Positions 1-7,602 of a stretch of DNA of 64,000 bases are shown here, piece after piece. The notes beneath the pieces were generated by a model, which ran no database searches, had not been told where the DNA came from, and saw only the letters and a program-made list of their open reading frames with translations. Every line of letters starts with the position of its first letter. The stretch's first letter is position 1. The position numbers were made by a program, and so were the translations under genes. This DNA is from Lysobacterales bacterium (lineage in GTDB: Bacteria > Pseudomonadota > Gammaproteobacteria > Xanthomonadales > Ahniellaceae). The stretch spans positions 281,792 to 345,791 of the forward strand of contig JACPFU010000004.1 of NCBI GenBank assembly GCA_016182785.1, read 5' to 3'.

Positions 1-422
1 TGGCCGAAGGCGGCAAGCGCATCACCTTGCTCAAGCTCGAAGGTGATGGTGTGACCGTGAACGGCAACGACCTGCTCGCGTTCCAGGACGGCATCGAGTG
101 GGATATCCGCATGACGCGCAAGCTCAGCGGCATGGTTGCTGGCGGACTGTTCAACCTGCAACTGAAAGGGCACGGACTCATCGCGCTCACGACACACGGC
201 CGCCCGCTGACGCTGCGCGTCGCGCGCAACATGCCGGTGTTCACCGATCCAAACGCCACGGTGGCGTGGTCGTCCAACCTCGAACCCGAGTTCAAGACCG
301 ACATCTCGCTGCGCACCCTGATCGGCCGCGCCAGCGGCGAGTCGGTGCAGATGGCCTTTAGCGGCGAGGGCTTCGTCGTCGTCCAGCCCTACGAAGAGCA
401 GCCGTTTCAGGCGCAGCGCTGA
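1..422 (+). CDS. AIM24 family protein, 5' end outside window
   Basis: The reading frame is open from base 3 of the window, so the first TTG or ATG visible inside is not the true start and the gene is cut by the window edge. The visible C-terminal 139 codons include EPEFKTDISLRTLIGRASGE followed by a GEGFVVVQPYEE-like end. This is the typical C-terminal signature of the AIM24 family (beta-sandwich proteins named after a yeast mitochondrial protein). Bacterial members have no settled function. Stop TGA at 420-422. A VapBC-type pair follows after 76 bp. Confidence 0.8.
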   Translation, partial: AEGGKRITLLKLEGDGVTVNGNDLLAFQDGIEWDIRMTRKLSGMVAGGLFNLQLKGHGLIALTTHGRPLTLRVARNMPVFTDPNATVAWSSNLEPEFKTDISLRTLIGRASGESVQMAFSGEGFVVVQPYEEQPFQAQR

Positions 423-498
423 GCCACGTTCTGCTACGCTTGGATGATCGATCTGGCGATCGTGCTACGATTTTCCTATCGATATCGCGAGGTGTGCC

Positions 499-705
499 AT
501 GCAGGCCGTCAAGCTCTCCCCGAAGTTCCAGGTCGTGATCCCGCAGGCGGTACGCGAAGCGCTGGGACTCGTGGCGGGTGAAATGCTGCAGGTCATCCCG
601 CTTGGAAATCGCATCGAGCTCATTCCCATTCGTCCGATGAAGTCGATGCGCGGCGCATTTCCCGGGATCGATACGACGATCGTGCGTGACCCGGATCGGG
701 TATGA
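499..705 (+). CDS. AbrB/MazE-type antitoxin (VapB-like)
   Basis: A 68-residue protein whose first 45 residues (MQAVKLSPKFQVVIPQAVRE, then LGLVAGEMLQVIPLGNRIEL) are a SpoVT/AbrB swapped-hairpin DNA-binding domain. The C-terminal tail (about residues 46-68) would be the toxin-binding part. GAGG lies 7-10 bases before the ATG. The stop overlaps the next gene's start as ATGA, so antitoxin and PIN toxin are translationally coupled. Such antitoxins neutralise their toxin and repress their own promoter. The 76 bp upstream is AT-richer and contains short dyads around TATCGATA that could be the operator, but I could not define it. Confidence 0.88.
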   Translation: MQAVKLSPKFQVVIPQAVREALGLVAGEMLQVIPLGNRIELIPIRPMKSMRGAFPGIDTTIVRDPDRV

Positions 706-1076
706 ATGTCGTCGACTCGTCCGGCTGGCTCGAGTACTTCGCGGGCAGTATCCGTGCCGCCAACTTCGCCAAGGCGATCGAAGACACGCAGCGGCTGATC
801 GTGCCATCGATTGTCCTGCTCGAAGTATTCAAGCGACTGGCCGAACTGCGTGGAGAGGAGGCCGCCCTGCGTGGTGTGGCGGCAATGCACCAGGGTCGCG
901 TTGTGGCGCTGGACGCTGCATTGGCGCTCGCTGCGGCGACGGTGGGACGCGCGCACAAGTTGCCGCTCGCGGACAGCATCGTCTACGCAACGGCGCTCCG
1001 GGAGCGGGCCACGCTGTGGACTCAGGACGCTGATTTCGATGGACTGCCTGCCGTCCGCTACTTTGCGAAGGCCTGA
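702..1076 (+). CDS. PIN-domain toxin (VapC-like ribonuclease)
   Basis: A 124-residue PIN domain. The expected metal-binding acidic residues are all present: D5 in MNVVDSS, E41 in LLEVFKR, D91 in LPLADSIVYA, and D109 (with D111/D113) in WTQDADFDG. Nothing suggests inactivation. It starts inside the stop codon of the AbrB-type antitoxin gene (ATGA). Family knowledge: VapC toxins are Mg-dependent endoribonucleases cutting tRNA or rRNA; the target here cannot be read from sequence. Confidence 0.9.
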   Translation: MNVVDSSGWLEYFAGSIRAANFAKAIEDTQRLIVPSIVLLEVFKRLAELRGEEAALRGVAAMHQGRVVALDAALALAAATVGRAHKLPLADSIVYATALRERATLWTQDADFDGLPAVRYFAKA

Positions 1077-1079
1077 GCT

Positions 1080-1700
1080 GTGGCGATGACCGAACGCGTG
1101 CTGCTGCTGCACGGCATCTGGATGCGCGGCTTCATGATGGCGCGCCTGGCCAAGCATCTGGCGGGCGAAGGCTACGTCGTCGACGTGGTCGACTACCCGT
1201 CGCTGAGCAAGGGCGCCGATGCCTGCGCCGACGACCTGCGCGCGCGCATCGCGGCGCATGCCGGGGAAACGGTGCATGTGGTCGGGCACTCGCTGGGCGG
1301 GCTGGTGGCGCTGCTGGCGACGCAGGGCGAGGCCATGCCCGGTCGCAGCGTCTGCCTCGGCTCGCCGTTGACCGGCAGCGCTGCCGCGAAGAGCTTGGCC
1401 ACGTTCGCACCGTGGATGATGGGCCGCAGTCGCGAGCGCCTGCTGAGTGGTCTGGGGGAATGGCGCGGCCCGCGCGAGGTCGGCGTGATTGCCGGGCGCG
1501 TGCCGTTCGGCGTCGCCCTGCTGCTCGGTGGGCTGAGTGGAGAAAGCGATGGCACCGTCGGCGTCGATGAAACCCGGCTGCCGGGCATCCACGATCACGC
1601 GGTGATCGCCGCCACCCACACCGGCCTGCCGTTCTCGACCGAGGCGATCGCGATGACCGCGAACTTCCTGCGTGAGGGAAAGTTCGTCCGCAGCAGTTGA
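1080..1700 (+). CDS. Alpha/beta hydrolase, lipase-like
   Basis: A 206-residue single-domain alpha/beta hydrolase with LLLHG (oxyanion strand, residues 8-12) and the nucleophile elbow GHSLGG with Ser71. A possible acid lies in the SDGTVGVDE stretch near 158-166 and a late His in AATHTGLPF. No signal peptide, so probably cytoplasmic. Start: GTG 1080 has AAGG eight bases upstream; ATG 1086 is the alternative. Only 3 bp separate it from the PIN toxin gene, so they may share a transcript. It is not the same gene as the larger hydrolase at 5076-6329. Substrate unknown. Confidence 0.8.
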   Translation: MAMTERVLLLHGIWMRGFMMARLAKHLAGEGYVVDVVDYPSLSKGADACADDLRARIAAHAGETVHVVGHSLGGLVALLATQGEAMPGRSVCLGSPLTGSAAAKSLATFAPWMMGRSRERLLSGLGEWRGPREVGVIAGRVPFGVALLLGGLSGESDGTVGVDETRLPGIHDHAVIAATHTGLPFSTEAIAMTANFLREGKFVRSS

Positions 1701-1719
1701 TCCCGCGCGCGCGGCCGGC

Positions 1720-1735
1720 CCCCGCGATCGCGGGG
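1720..1735. repeat. 16-bp GC palindrome after the hydrolase gene
   Basis: A perfect palindrome CCCCGCGATCGCGGGG lies 20 bp after the stop at 1700. It could fold as a 6-bp stem with a GATC loop. No T-run follows, so it is a weak terminator candidate or simply a repeat. Confidence 0.35.
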
Positions 1736-1787
1736 TAGCGCGCCGCCCCGATCCGCGGTCTAGTGGCAGCATCCCCCGGAGCACTCC

Positions 1788-3074
1788 ATGTCGATGCCGA
1801 ACTCCTTGCCGCTGGTGTTGCTGCTGCTCGCTGGCGTTGCAATGGCGCAGAGCGCCGATCAGGAAGTGGTGAGCGTGGTCGCTGCTCCCGATCCGGTGGT
1901 GCCCGGGCAGAACGTCACCTACACCGTCACCGTCCGCAACAACGGACCGGACGCGGCTGTGAATGGGGGCATCAATGCGGCACTCAGCGGCCTGCTGACC
2001 CCGATCTCGCACAGCGCCCCGGCGGGCTTCACCTGCTACGTCTCGGGGACGAACCTGAGTTGTCTGCATCCGGCGTTCCCGAGCGGAAGCACGGCGGTGA
2101 TCAGCATCGTGGCCCGCCTCGCCGATGCTCAGGTGAACTTTCCCGATGGCACATTCACCAGCAATTTTGCCCCATCCGGCACCACGATCGATCCGATTCC
2201 AGGCAACAACCTCAGGTCGGTCACGACCGCATGGGACAGCCCGCAGATCGATCTGTCGGTGGCCGTCGAAGACACGCCCGATCCGGTGGGCCCGGACCAG
2301 TTCATCAGCTACGCGCTGCACGCGACCCACGCCGGCCCGGACACGGCGACGAACGTCAACGTCAACGTCTACAACAACGGCACGCTGCGCTTCCAGTCGA
2401 TCACGGCGCCTGCGGGCTTCACATGCACGCCGCTGGCGGTCGGTGCGGCGCCGATCCTGACCTGCAGCAAGCCGCTGCTGACGCCGGGAAACTATGACTT
2501 CAGCGTCGTGGTGCTGGCCGATGATGCCGTCCTTGGGCTCAACGACGGTACCGTGCAAACGGCGTTCGGCGTCACCGCCACCGGCAACGAGATCAACCAG
2601 GCCAACAACAGCGAGACCGAGACGACCGCCTATGTCACGCCCGACGCCGATCTGGCGATCGCCAGCATCGACCTGCCCGATCCGGTGATCGTCGGTCAGT
2701 CGCTGCAATACCAGGTAACGATGAACCACCTAGGTCCGGACGCAGCCGTCGACGCCACCCTCAACATGTACAACAACGGCTCGCTGCGCTTCCAGCAGAT
2801 GCTGGCGCCGCCGGGCTTTGTCTGCACCTTGCCACCGGTGGGTGCCGCGCCGATCTTTTCCTGCAGGATCGCGTCCATGGCCGCGGGCAGCAGCGCGGAC
2901 TTCGTCATCACCGTGCTGACCGACGTCAACCTGATCGGTGAGCTGGGCGGCGTTGTCTCTTCCAGCTTCGGTGCCACGGCCAACACCGAAGATCCAGGCA
3001 ACGCCAACAATATCGAAGTCGAATCGACGCTGATCCTCGCCGACCTGCTGTTTCGCAACGGCTTCGAGGGATGA
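1788..3074 (+). CDS. Secreted DUF11-repeat protein with GFE tail
   Basis: A 428-residue exported protein. A signal peptide (hydrophobic LPLVLLLLAGVAMA, cleavage near residue 21) is followed by three copies of a DUF11-type Ig-like domain. Each starts with a PDPV motif (near residues 33, 163 and 295, about 130 apart) and carries NNGPD or similar, as in DUF11 repeats of surface proteins. GGAG stands upstream of ATG 1788. The last residues are DLLFRNGFEG, an x-N-G-F-E tail shared with three other exported proteins in this window. Probably a cell-surface or secreted structural protein; ligand unknown. Confidence 0.85.
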   Translation: MSMPNSLPLVLLLLAGVAMAQSADQEVVSVVAAPDPVVPGQNVTYTVTVRNNGPDAAVNGGINAALSGLLTPISHSAPAGFTCYVSGTNLSCLHPAFPSGSTAVISIVARLADAQVNFPDGTFTSNFAPSGTTIDPIPGNNLRSVTTAWDSPQIDLSVAVEDTPDPVGPDQFISYALHATHAGPDTATNVNVNVYNNGTLRFQSITAPAGFTCTPLAVGAAPILTCSKPLLTPGNYDFSVVVLADDAVLGLNDGTVQTAFGVTATGNEINQANNSETETTAYVTPDADLAIASIDLPDPVIVGQSLQYQVTMNHLGPDAAVDATLNMYNNGSLRFQQMLAPPGFVCTLPPVGAAPIFSCRIASMAAGSSADFVITVLTDVNLIGELGGVVSSSFGATANTEDPGNANNIEVESTLILADLLFRNGFEG

Positions 3075-3098
3075 ATGTGGCGGTCGCCCGCGGCTGGC

Positions 3099-3209
3099 TC
3101 AGGCCTGAAACCAGCGGATGATCTGCGCGCCCACTTCCGGGCGATGCAGCAGTTCGATGTGCCCGGTGCCGTGGCTGATCCAGTGGGCATGGCGGTGCAG
3201 GCCGAGATC
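3099..3209 (-). pseudogene. Truncated copy of the 3' end of the lipase gene
   Basis: Read on the minus strand this stretch encodes about 36 residues (DLGLHRHAHWISHGTGHIEL, then LHRPEVGAQIIRW) identical in kind to the C-terminus of the hydrolase at 5076-6329, then diverges (FQA, stop). No start or catalytic region is attached. It is a gene-end fragment left by duplication, not a gene. The rest of 3075-3330 shows no other coding signal apart from the GGAG preceding ATG 3331. Confidence 0.8.
3111..3209. repeat. 99-bp direct repeat, copy 1
   Basis: Bases 3111-3209 match 5097-5195 in the same orientation at 98 of 99 positions by eye (one G/A difference in the CAGCAG/CAACAG stretch). Outside these limits the flanks diverge at once. 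The pair brackets the gene at 3331-5010. Confidence 0.92.
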
Positions 3210-3330
3210 GCAACTCGCATTGCCTCGCATTGCCGGCGGGGCACGATGGCAGGCCTGCCATGGCGTGGGCGATCGATGTCCGCTTTGCTCCGGCATTCCC
3301 GTAAGCACGGAGGACACAACGGAGTACGCC

Positions 3331-5010
3331 ATGATTCGCCGCACGCTCGCTTCCGCTTCTGCCCTGCTGCTGGCGCTCGGTGCCACGAGCGGCCATGCTG
3401 CCCAGATCCTCGCTCAGGACTTCGAGGCCGGATCGCCCCCGGCTGGATGGACGCGATCGCAGAACTCGCCTTCGGTCGGCTTCGAGTTCGGCACGGCACT
3501 CGGGAGCCAGTACTTCAACATCCCGAGCCACACCCGTTATGCCGCCTCGAACGATGATGCGCACGACGCCAGCGGTGGTCTGGCCAATGTCGCCGACCGC
3601 GATCGCCTGATCACGCCGGCGCTGAATCTCACCGCGTACTCCGGTTTCGGCATCCTGCTGACGTTTCAGTACCTGAACTCGGGACAGTACGGATCCACCG
3701 CCCATGTCGAGGCCAGCACGGATGGCGGCGTGAACTGGGTGAACGTGGCAACGCTGGCACCCAGCGCGGGCTGGACCCAAGGGAGCGTGGCGCTCAATGG
3801 ATACGCCGGCCTGTCCAACGTCCGGTTCGCCTTCCGCCACAACGACCACGGCAATTGGGCCGATGGTCTGGCGGTGGATGACGTGTTGCTCGAATCGGTT
3901 CCGGCGCGCGACATTGCGCTGGACCGACTGTCCACGCCGCAGTACGTCAGCATCGGGTCGCAACAGATCCGCGCCGAGGTCACCAATCGCGGCGGCACGC
4001 TGGCGACCTCGATTGGTTTGCGCTACCGCGTTGCCGGTGGCAGTTGGCAGAGCGCCACCATCGGCGGACTGTCCCTGGCCTCCGGCCTGAGCACCGAGAT
4101 CACGCATCCGCTGGCGCACAACTTTGCCGGTCCGGGCGATTTTGTCGTCGATCTCGGGATTACCAGCGTGAATGGACAGACCGACCTCAATCCGCTGAAC
4201 GACGACGCCTCCGGCACGGTGCACGTGCTGACGTCCTTGCCGACGAAAAAGGTGGTGCTGGAGCAGCATACCGGCGCATGGGGCCAGTTCTGCCCCGATG
4301 GCACCGTGGTCTGGAACCAGGTGCGCGCATCGTCGCCCAATGTCATCGCGGTATCGGTGCACAACGGCGACGCCATGGTCATCGCAGATGGCACGACGCT
4401 GCAGGGCGCGCTCATTTCGGCCTACCCGAGCGGAACCGTGGACCGGCGCAAATTCGACGGCGAAAACGCCGTGCAACTCAGCCGCGGCGCCTGTATGCAG
4501 CGCGCGGGCGAAGCGCTTGGCGAAATCGAGCCGGTCGAGGTTTCCCTGCTCGGGGTCAGCTTCAACGCCCAGACGCGGCAGTTGTCCGCCACCGTGCGTG
4601 CGTCATTCGTGGGCAATTCCAGCGGCGACCAGCGGCTCAATCTGTGGGTCGTCGAAGATGCCGTGATCGTGGCCGGCGTGGGCTACGACCAAGCCAACTA
4701 CTACAACACCCAAGCCGGACACCCGTACTACGGTGCCGGCAACCCGATCGTGAATTTCCGCCACGACGGGGTGGTGCGGGCGATGCTGGCAGGACCCTGG
4801 GGCCAGATGAATTCGGTGGCCCCGACGGTCATCGCAGGCGAGACCTACAGTCACGTCTTCGCCATGCAGCTGCCGGCTTCGGTGAACGCCAGCAACGTGC
4901 GCCTCGTCGGCGTGCTGCAGCGTTACGACGAAGCCGACGTGGAGCAGCGCAGGATCGTCAACGCGACGCAGTGGGAGCTGATGCCGCTGATGGCGGATGG
5001 CTTCGAGTAG
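3331..5010 (+). CDS. Secreted adhesin-like/Omp28-like protein with GFE tail
   Basis: A 559-residue protein. ATG 3331 is chosen because it has GGAG upstream and begins a clear signal peptide (MIRRTLASASALLLALGATS, cleavage after GHA). Residues about 25-190 resemble a MAM-like/choice-of-anchor J domain (QDFEAGSPPAGWT, VEASTDGGVNW, ADGLAVDDVLL). A short Ig-like region follows. Residues about 305-545 resemble Omp28-type thioredoxin-like proteins (VVLEQHTGAWGQFCPDG, then YPSGTVDRRKFD). The usual CxxC of that family is reduced to GQFC, with only Cys321 left. The protein ends LMADGFE. The gene lies between the two copies of a 99-bp direct repeat, suggesting insertion or duplication. Confidence 0.8.
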   Translation: MIRRTLASASALLLALGATSGHAAQILAQDFEAGSPPAGWTRSQNSPSVGFEFGTALGSQYFNIPSHTRYAASNDDAHDASGGLANVADRDRLITPALNLTAYSGFGILLTFQYLNSGQYGSTAHVEASTDGGVNWVNVATLAPSAGWTQGSVALNGYAGLSNVRFAFRHNDHGNWADGLAVDDVLLESVPARDIALDRLSTPQYVSIGSQQIRAEVTNRGGTLATSIGLRYRVAGGSWQSATIGGLSLASGLSTEITHPLAHNFAGPGDFVVDLGITSVNGQTDLNPLNDDASGTVHVLTSLPTKKVVLEQHTGAWGQFCPDGTVVWNQVRASSPNVIAVSVHNGDAMVIADGTTLQGALISAYPSGTVDRRKFDGENAVQLSRGACMQRAGEALGEIEPVEVSLLGVSFNAQTRQLSATVRASFVGNSSGDQRLNLWVVEDAVIVAGVGYDQANYYNTQAGHPYYGAGNPIVNFRHDGVVRAMLAGPWGQMNSVAPTVIAGETYSHVFAMQLPASVNASNVRLVGVLQRYDEADVEQRRIVNATQWELMPLMADGFE

Positions 5011-5075
5011 GGTGCTGGCCGCGGCCGATCGGGTGCCGGGCTTTCGGTACAGGAACGGCGATTCCCCTGAATGCT

Positions 5076-6329
5076 TCAGTCCTGCTGCGGCGCCAGCCAG
5101 CGGATGATCTGCGCGCCCACTTCCGGGCGATGCAACAGTTCGATGTGCCCGGTGCCGTGGCTGATCCAGTGGGCATGGCGGTGCAGGCCGAGATCACGCG
5201 CGGCGTCATCGTGGCGGCCGAGTGCGCTTCGCAGTGGCACCAGGCCATCGCCGACCAGTCGCTCGGCGAGCGGGCTGCGTCGCTTGGCCAGCGTGGCGGC
5301 GATGCTGAAACAGGCGATGTCGGCGGGCAGCGGCAGGTGCAGGCGCTGATCGGCGGCGTGGGCGAAGCGGCCGGTGCCTTGCCAGTCCTCGTCGCGCACG
5401 CAGCCGTGGCGCAGGTCGGTGATGCCGGCGCTGCGCATCTGTCCGAGCTTCGCGAACGGTGCGGTGTACTGGCTGCGACCGAGCACCTGATCGACCCACT
5501 GCCCGGCGCGTTCCAGCGGCGCGCCATGATGCGGCGTGCCGAGAAACACGATGTTGCGCAGTTTGCCGCGCCACGCGCGCGCCGCGTCGCTGCCGTGCTG
5601 GCAGGCACTGCGCGCGACCAGCCCGCCCATGCTGTGCGCGACGATGCTGATTTCCTCGATCGCGAGCGGCCATTGCGCGAGCAGTTGTTCCAGCCGCTCC
5701 GACAGTTCGCGGCCGTTCTCGGAGGTGTGCAGCCCGGTGTTGTAGCGCAGGTGCAGCGGCGTGTAGCCGAGCGCTGCGGCGACCGCTTCACCGTGCTCGA
5801 CCGCCGCTCCGGCGTGCGCGCCGCGCCATTGCAGGTCGTTCATGCACAGCCCATGCACCAGCAGCAGGATGCGGCCGCTGGCAGCGGAAATCTCGGGCGC
5901 AGTATCCGTCACGATCAGTCGCCCGCGATGGCGCAGCGACATCGGGATCGCCAGCGGGTTGCCGCTCGCGACCAGATGATCGCCCATCACGCCATTCAGT
6001 ACCGACAGGAACGCGGCGCGCTGCGGCGCTGGATGCATGGCATCGTGCTCGCGGTCGAGGATCGGTTGCAGTTTTTCCAGCGCCCGGTCGACGCCCTGTC
6101 CGATCACGTGGCTGACGCCATGGATTCCGCGGTACACGAGCCCAGTCAGGCCGCGCGTTCGCCCCGGTTCCACTCCTTCGGCGGCACCGAGCGAACGCCA
6201 CACCGACTGGTGCACGCCCTCGACCATGCCGGTGACGCCATGGGTCGCCTGCGCGGCCAGCTGCAGCAGCCCGCGTACTTCGGCGATGGCGATGCGATGA
6301 CGCTGTGATCTGGCAGTGGCGGGACTCAT
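5076..6329 (-). CDS. Lipase-like alpha/beta hydrolase (PGAP1-like)
   Basis: About 417 residues. ATG at 6329 is preferred because GGAG stands nine bases before it; an upstream ATG at 6344 is possible. The core shows ILLLVHGLCMNDLQW (oxyanion region), the nucleophile elbow VAHSMGGLVAR and FLGTPHHGAPLER, all typical of PGAP1/LipA-like esterases. A late VGDGLVPLRSALG probably carries the acid, and HRHAHWISHGTGHIELL the catalytic His. No signal peptide; the N-terminal 110 residues are family-specific. Its 3' end is duplicated at 3111-3209. Substrate unknown. Bases 6330-6444 contain nothing I can name. Confidence 0.83.
   Translation of the reverse strand: MSPATARSQRHRIAIAEVRGLLQLAAQATHGVTGMVEGVHQSVWRSLGAAEGVEPGRTRGLTGLVYRGIHGVSHVIGQGVDRALEKLQPILDREHDAMHPAPQRAAFLSVLNGVMGDHLVASGNPLAIPMSLRHRGRLIVTDTAPEISAASGRILLLVHGLCMNDLQWRGAHAGAAVEHGEAVAAALGYTPLHLRYNTGLHTSENGRELSERLEQLLAQWPLAIEEISIVAHSMGGLVARSACQHGSDAARAWRGKLRNIVFLGTPHHGAPLERAGQWVDQVLGRSQYTAPFAKLGQMRSAGITDLRHGCVRDEDWQGTGRFAHAADQRLHLPLPADIACFSIAATLAKRRSPLAERLVGDGLVPLRSALGRHDDAARDLGLHRHAHWISHGTGHIELLHRPEVGAQIIRWLAPQQD
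5097..5195. repeat. 99-bp direct repeat, copy 2 (inside lipase gene)
   Basis: This is the intact copy, within the 3' coding end of the hydrolase gene. It matches 3111-3209 at 98 of 99 positions. The coding frame continues here to a normal C-terminus (RWLAPQQD). Confidence 0.92.
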
Positions 6330-6444
6330 GCGTTCCGACTCCATTGAGGTGGAGCAAGCATGTGCCTGGCGGCTAGAGCACATCGCGTGCGCCAAACGTG
6401 TCAGTCTCCGCGACCCCGCGCCGGGCGGCGTTCCCGAGCCGAGT

Positions 6445-7038
6445 CTAACCCTGCGGCACCCCGGCCATGTCCGGCAACTGGTGCGCGATGCCCTTGTGGC
6501 AGTCGATGCAGGTCTTGTCGCCGCTGAGCAGGTGGCGTTCGTGGATGGCGCCGGCGCGCGGGCTCTGACGGGTGATGTCCATCGAGCCGTAGTCGTGGCA
6601 GTTGCGGCACTCCAGCGAATCGTTCGCCTTCAGCCGTGCCCATTCGTGTTCGGCCAGTTCGCGGCGCTTGGCGAGGAATTTCTCGCGCGTGTCGATGGTG
6701 CCGAAGACCTTGCCCCAGACTTCCTTCGAGGCCTGCATCTTGCGCGCGATCTTGTCAGTCCACTGGTGCGGCACATGGCAGTCCGGGCAGGTCGCACGCA
6801 CGCCGGAGCGGTTGCTGTAGTGGATCGTGCTCTTCAGTTCGGCGAACACGTTGTCCTGCATTTCGTGGCAGCCGGTGCAGAAGGTCTCGGTGTTGGTCAC
6901 TTCGAGTGCGGTGTTGAAACCGCCCCAGAACACGATGCCGGCGATGAAGCCGCCAAGCGTCAGGAACATCAGGCTGAAATGCCGGCTCGGCGAGTTGAAG
7001 ATGCGCCAGATGCGGAGGATGCGCTCGCGCCAGCTCAT
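6445..7038 (-). CDS. napC: NapC/NirT-type tetrahaem cytochrome c
   Basis: A 197-residue membrane-anchored quinol dehydrogenase that passes electrons from the quinol pool to NapAB. A single N-terminal transmembrane helix (about [19 protein letters not shown]) is followed by four haem sites: CTGCH, CPDCH, CRNCH and CIDCH. The length fits NapC. Start at 7038 has a strong AAGGAG seven bases upstream; this Shine-Dalgarno overlaps the stop of napB. It is the last gene of napEFDABC. No napG/napH are present, so NapC is the only visible quinol route to NapA. Confidence 0.95.
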   Translation of the reverse strand: MSWRERILRIWRIFNSPSRHFSLMFLTLGGFIAGIVFWGGFNTALEVTNTETFCTGCHEMQDNVFAELKSTIHYSNRSGVRATCPDCHVPHQWTDKIARKMQASKEVWGKVFGTIDTREKFLAKRRELAEHEWARLKANDSLECRNCHDYGSMDITRQSPRAGAIHERHLLSGDKTCIDCHKGIAHQLPDMAGVPQG

Positions 7039-7042
7039 GGGC

Positions 7043-7591
7043 TCACTCCTTGGCCGTTTCCGGCGCGGCCGCGAGGATCGCGTCGGCACCGGTGAAGTCA
7101 TTCGCGATCAGCGGCTGCGCGTCGGTCTGCACGACATGGCACTGCACGCAGAAGTAGCGACGCGGCGAGATCTCGGCCAGCACCTGGCTGTCGCGGTCCA
7201 TGTAGTGGGTGACGCTGACCGGCGGCGCTTGGAACTGCGCCGAGTTGGCCTGGCCGTGGCAGAGCATGCAGCGGTTCGCGTGCTGGTCGACCTGGTAACC
7301 ATCGATCGCATGCGGGATCGTCGGCGGCTGCATCGGATACGCACGTTCGCGGCGGATGTCGGTGTTCTCGACGCGCGCCAGCGGCAGCGACTCGGGTTCG
7401 CTCTTGAGGTCGGCGCCGCGACGCATCGCGTCGATCGACTTCGAGGCCTGCGTCGTGGTCGGCACCGCCACCGTGCCCTTGGCCGCAGGCGCAGCTTCCG
7501 GCTTGTGCGTCGGCGTGTTGCCGCAGCCGCGGCCGAGGCCGACGCCGACGATGAGCACGATGATGAAGGCGAGGATCTGCATCGGTTTCAT
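7043..7591 (-). CDS. napB: Dihaem cytochrome subunit of periplasmic nitrate reductase
   Basis: A 182-residue small subunit. The N-terminus ([20 protein letters not shown]) is an export signal or anchor. It carries two haem c motifs, CMLCH and CVQCH, the second followed by [14 protein letters not shown] as in NapB proteins. Start at 7591 has GAGGAG upstream. It lies 11 bp after napA and 4 bp before napC. Role: receives electrons from NapC and hands them to NapA in the periplasm. Confidence 0.95.
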   Translation of the reverse strand: MKPMQILAFIIVLIVGVGLGRGCGNTPTHKPEAAPAAKGTVAVPTTTQASKSIDAMRRGADLKSEPESLPLARVENTDIRRERAYPMQPPTIPHAIDGYQVDQHANRCMLCHGQANSAQFQAPPVSVTHYMDRDSQVLAEISPRRYFCVQCHVVQTDAQPLIANDFTGADAILAAAPETAKE

Positions 7592-7602
7592 GGTTTCGCT
7601 CC

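Noticed and set aside
465..2729. Long open frame on the minus strand opposite vapBC, hydrolase and DUF11 gene
   Set aside because: High-GC shadow frame. Its translation is rich in Arg, His and Gln without any domain, while plus-strand genes there have clear motifs and starts.
3075..3557. Plus-strand frame covering the first 99-bp repeat and running into the secreted-protein gene
   Set aside because: It reads the complement of the lipase fragment and then an out-of-frame part of the gene at 3331; no start signal.
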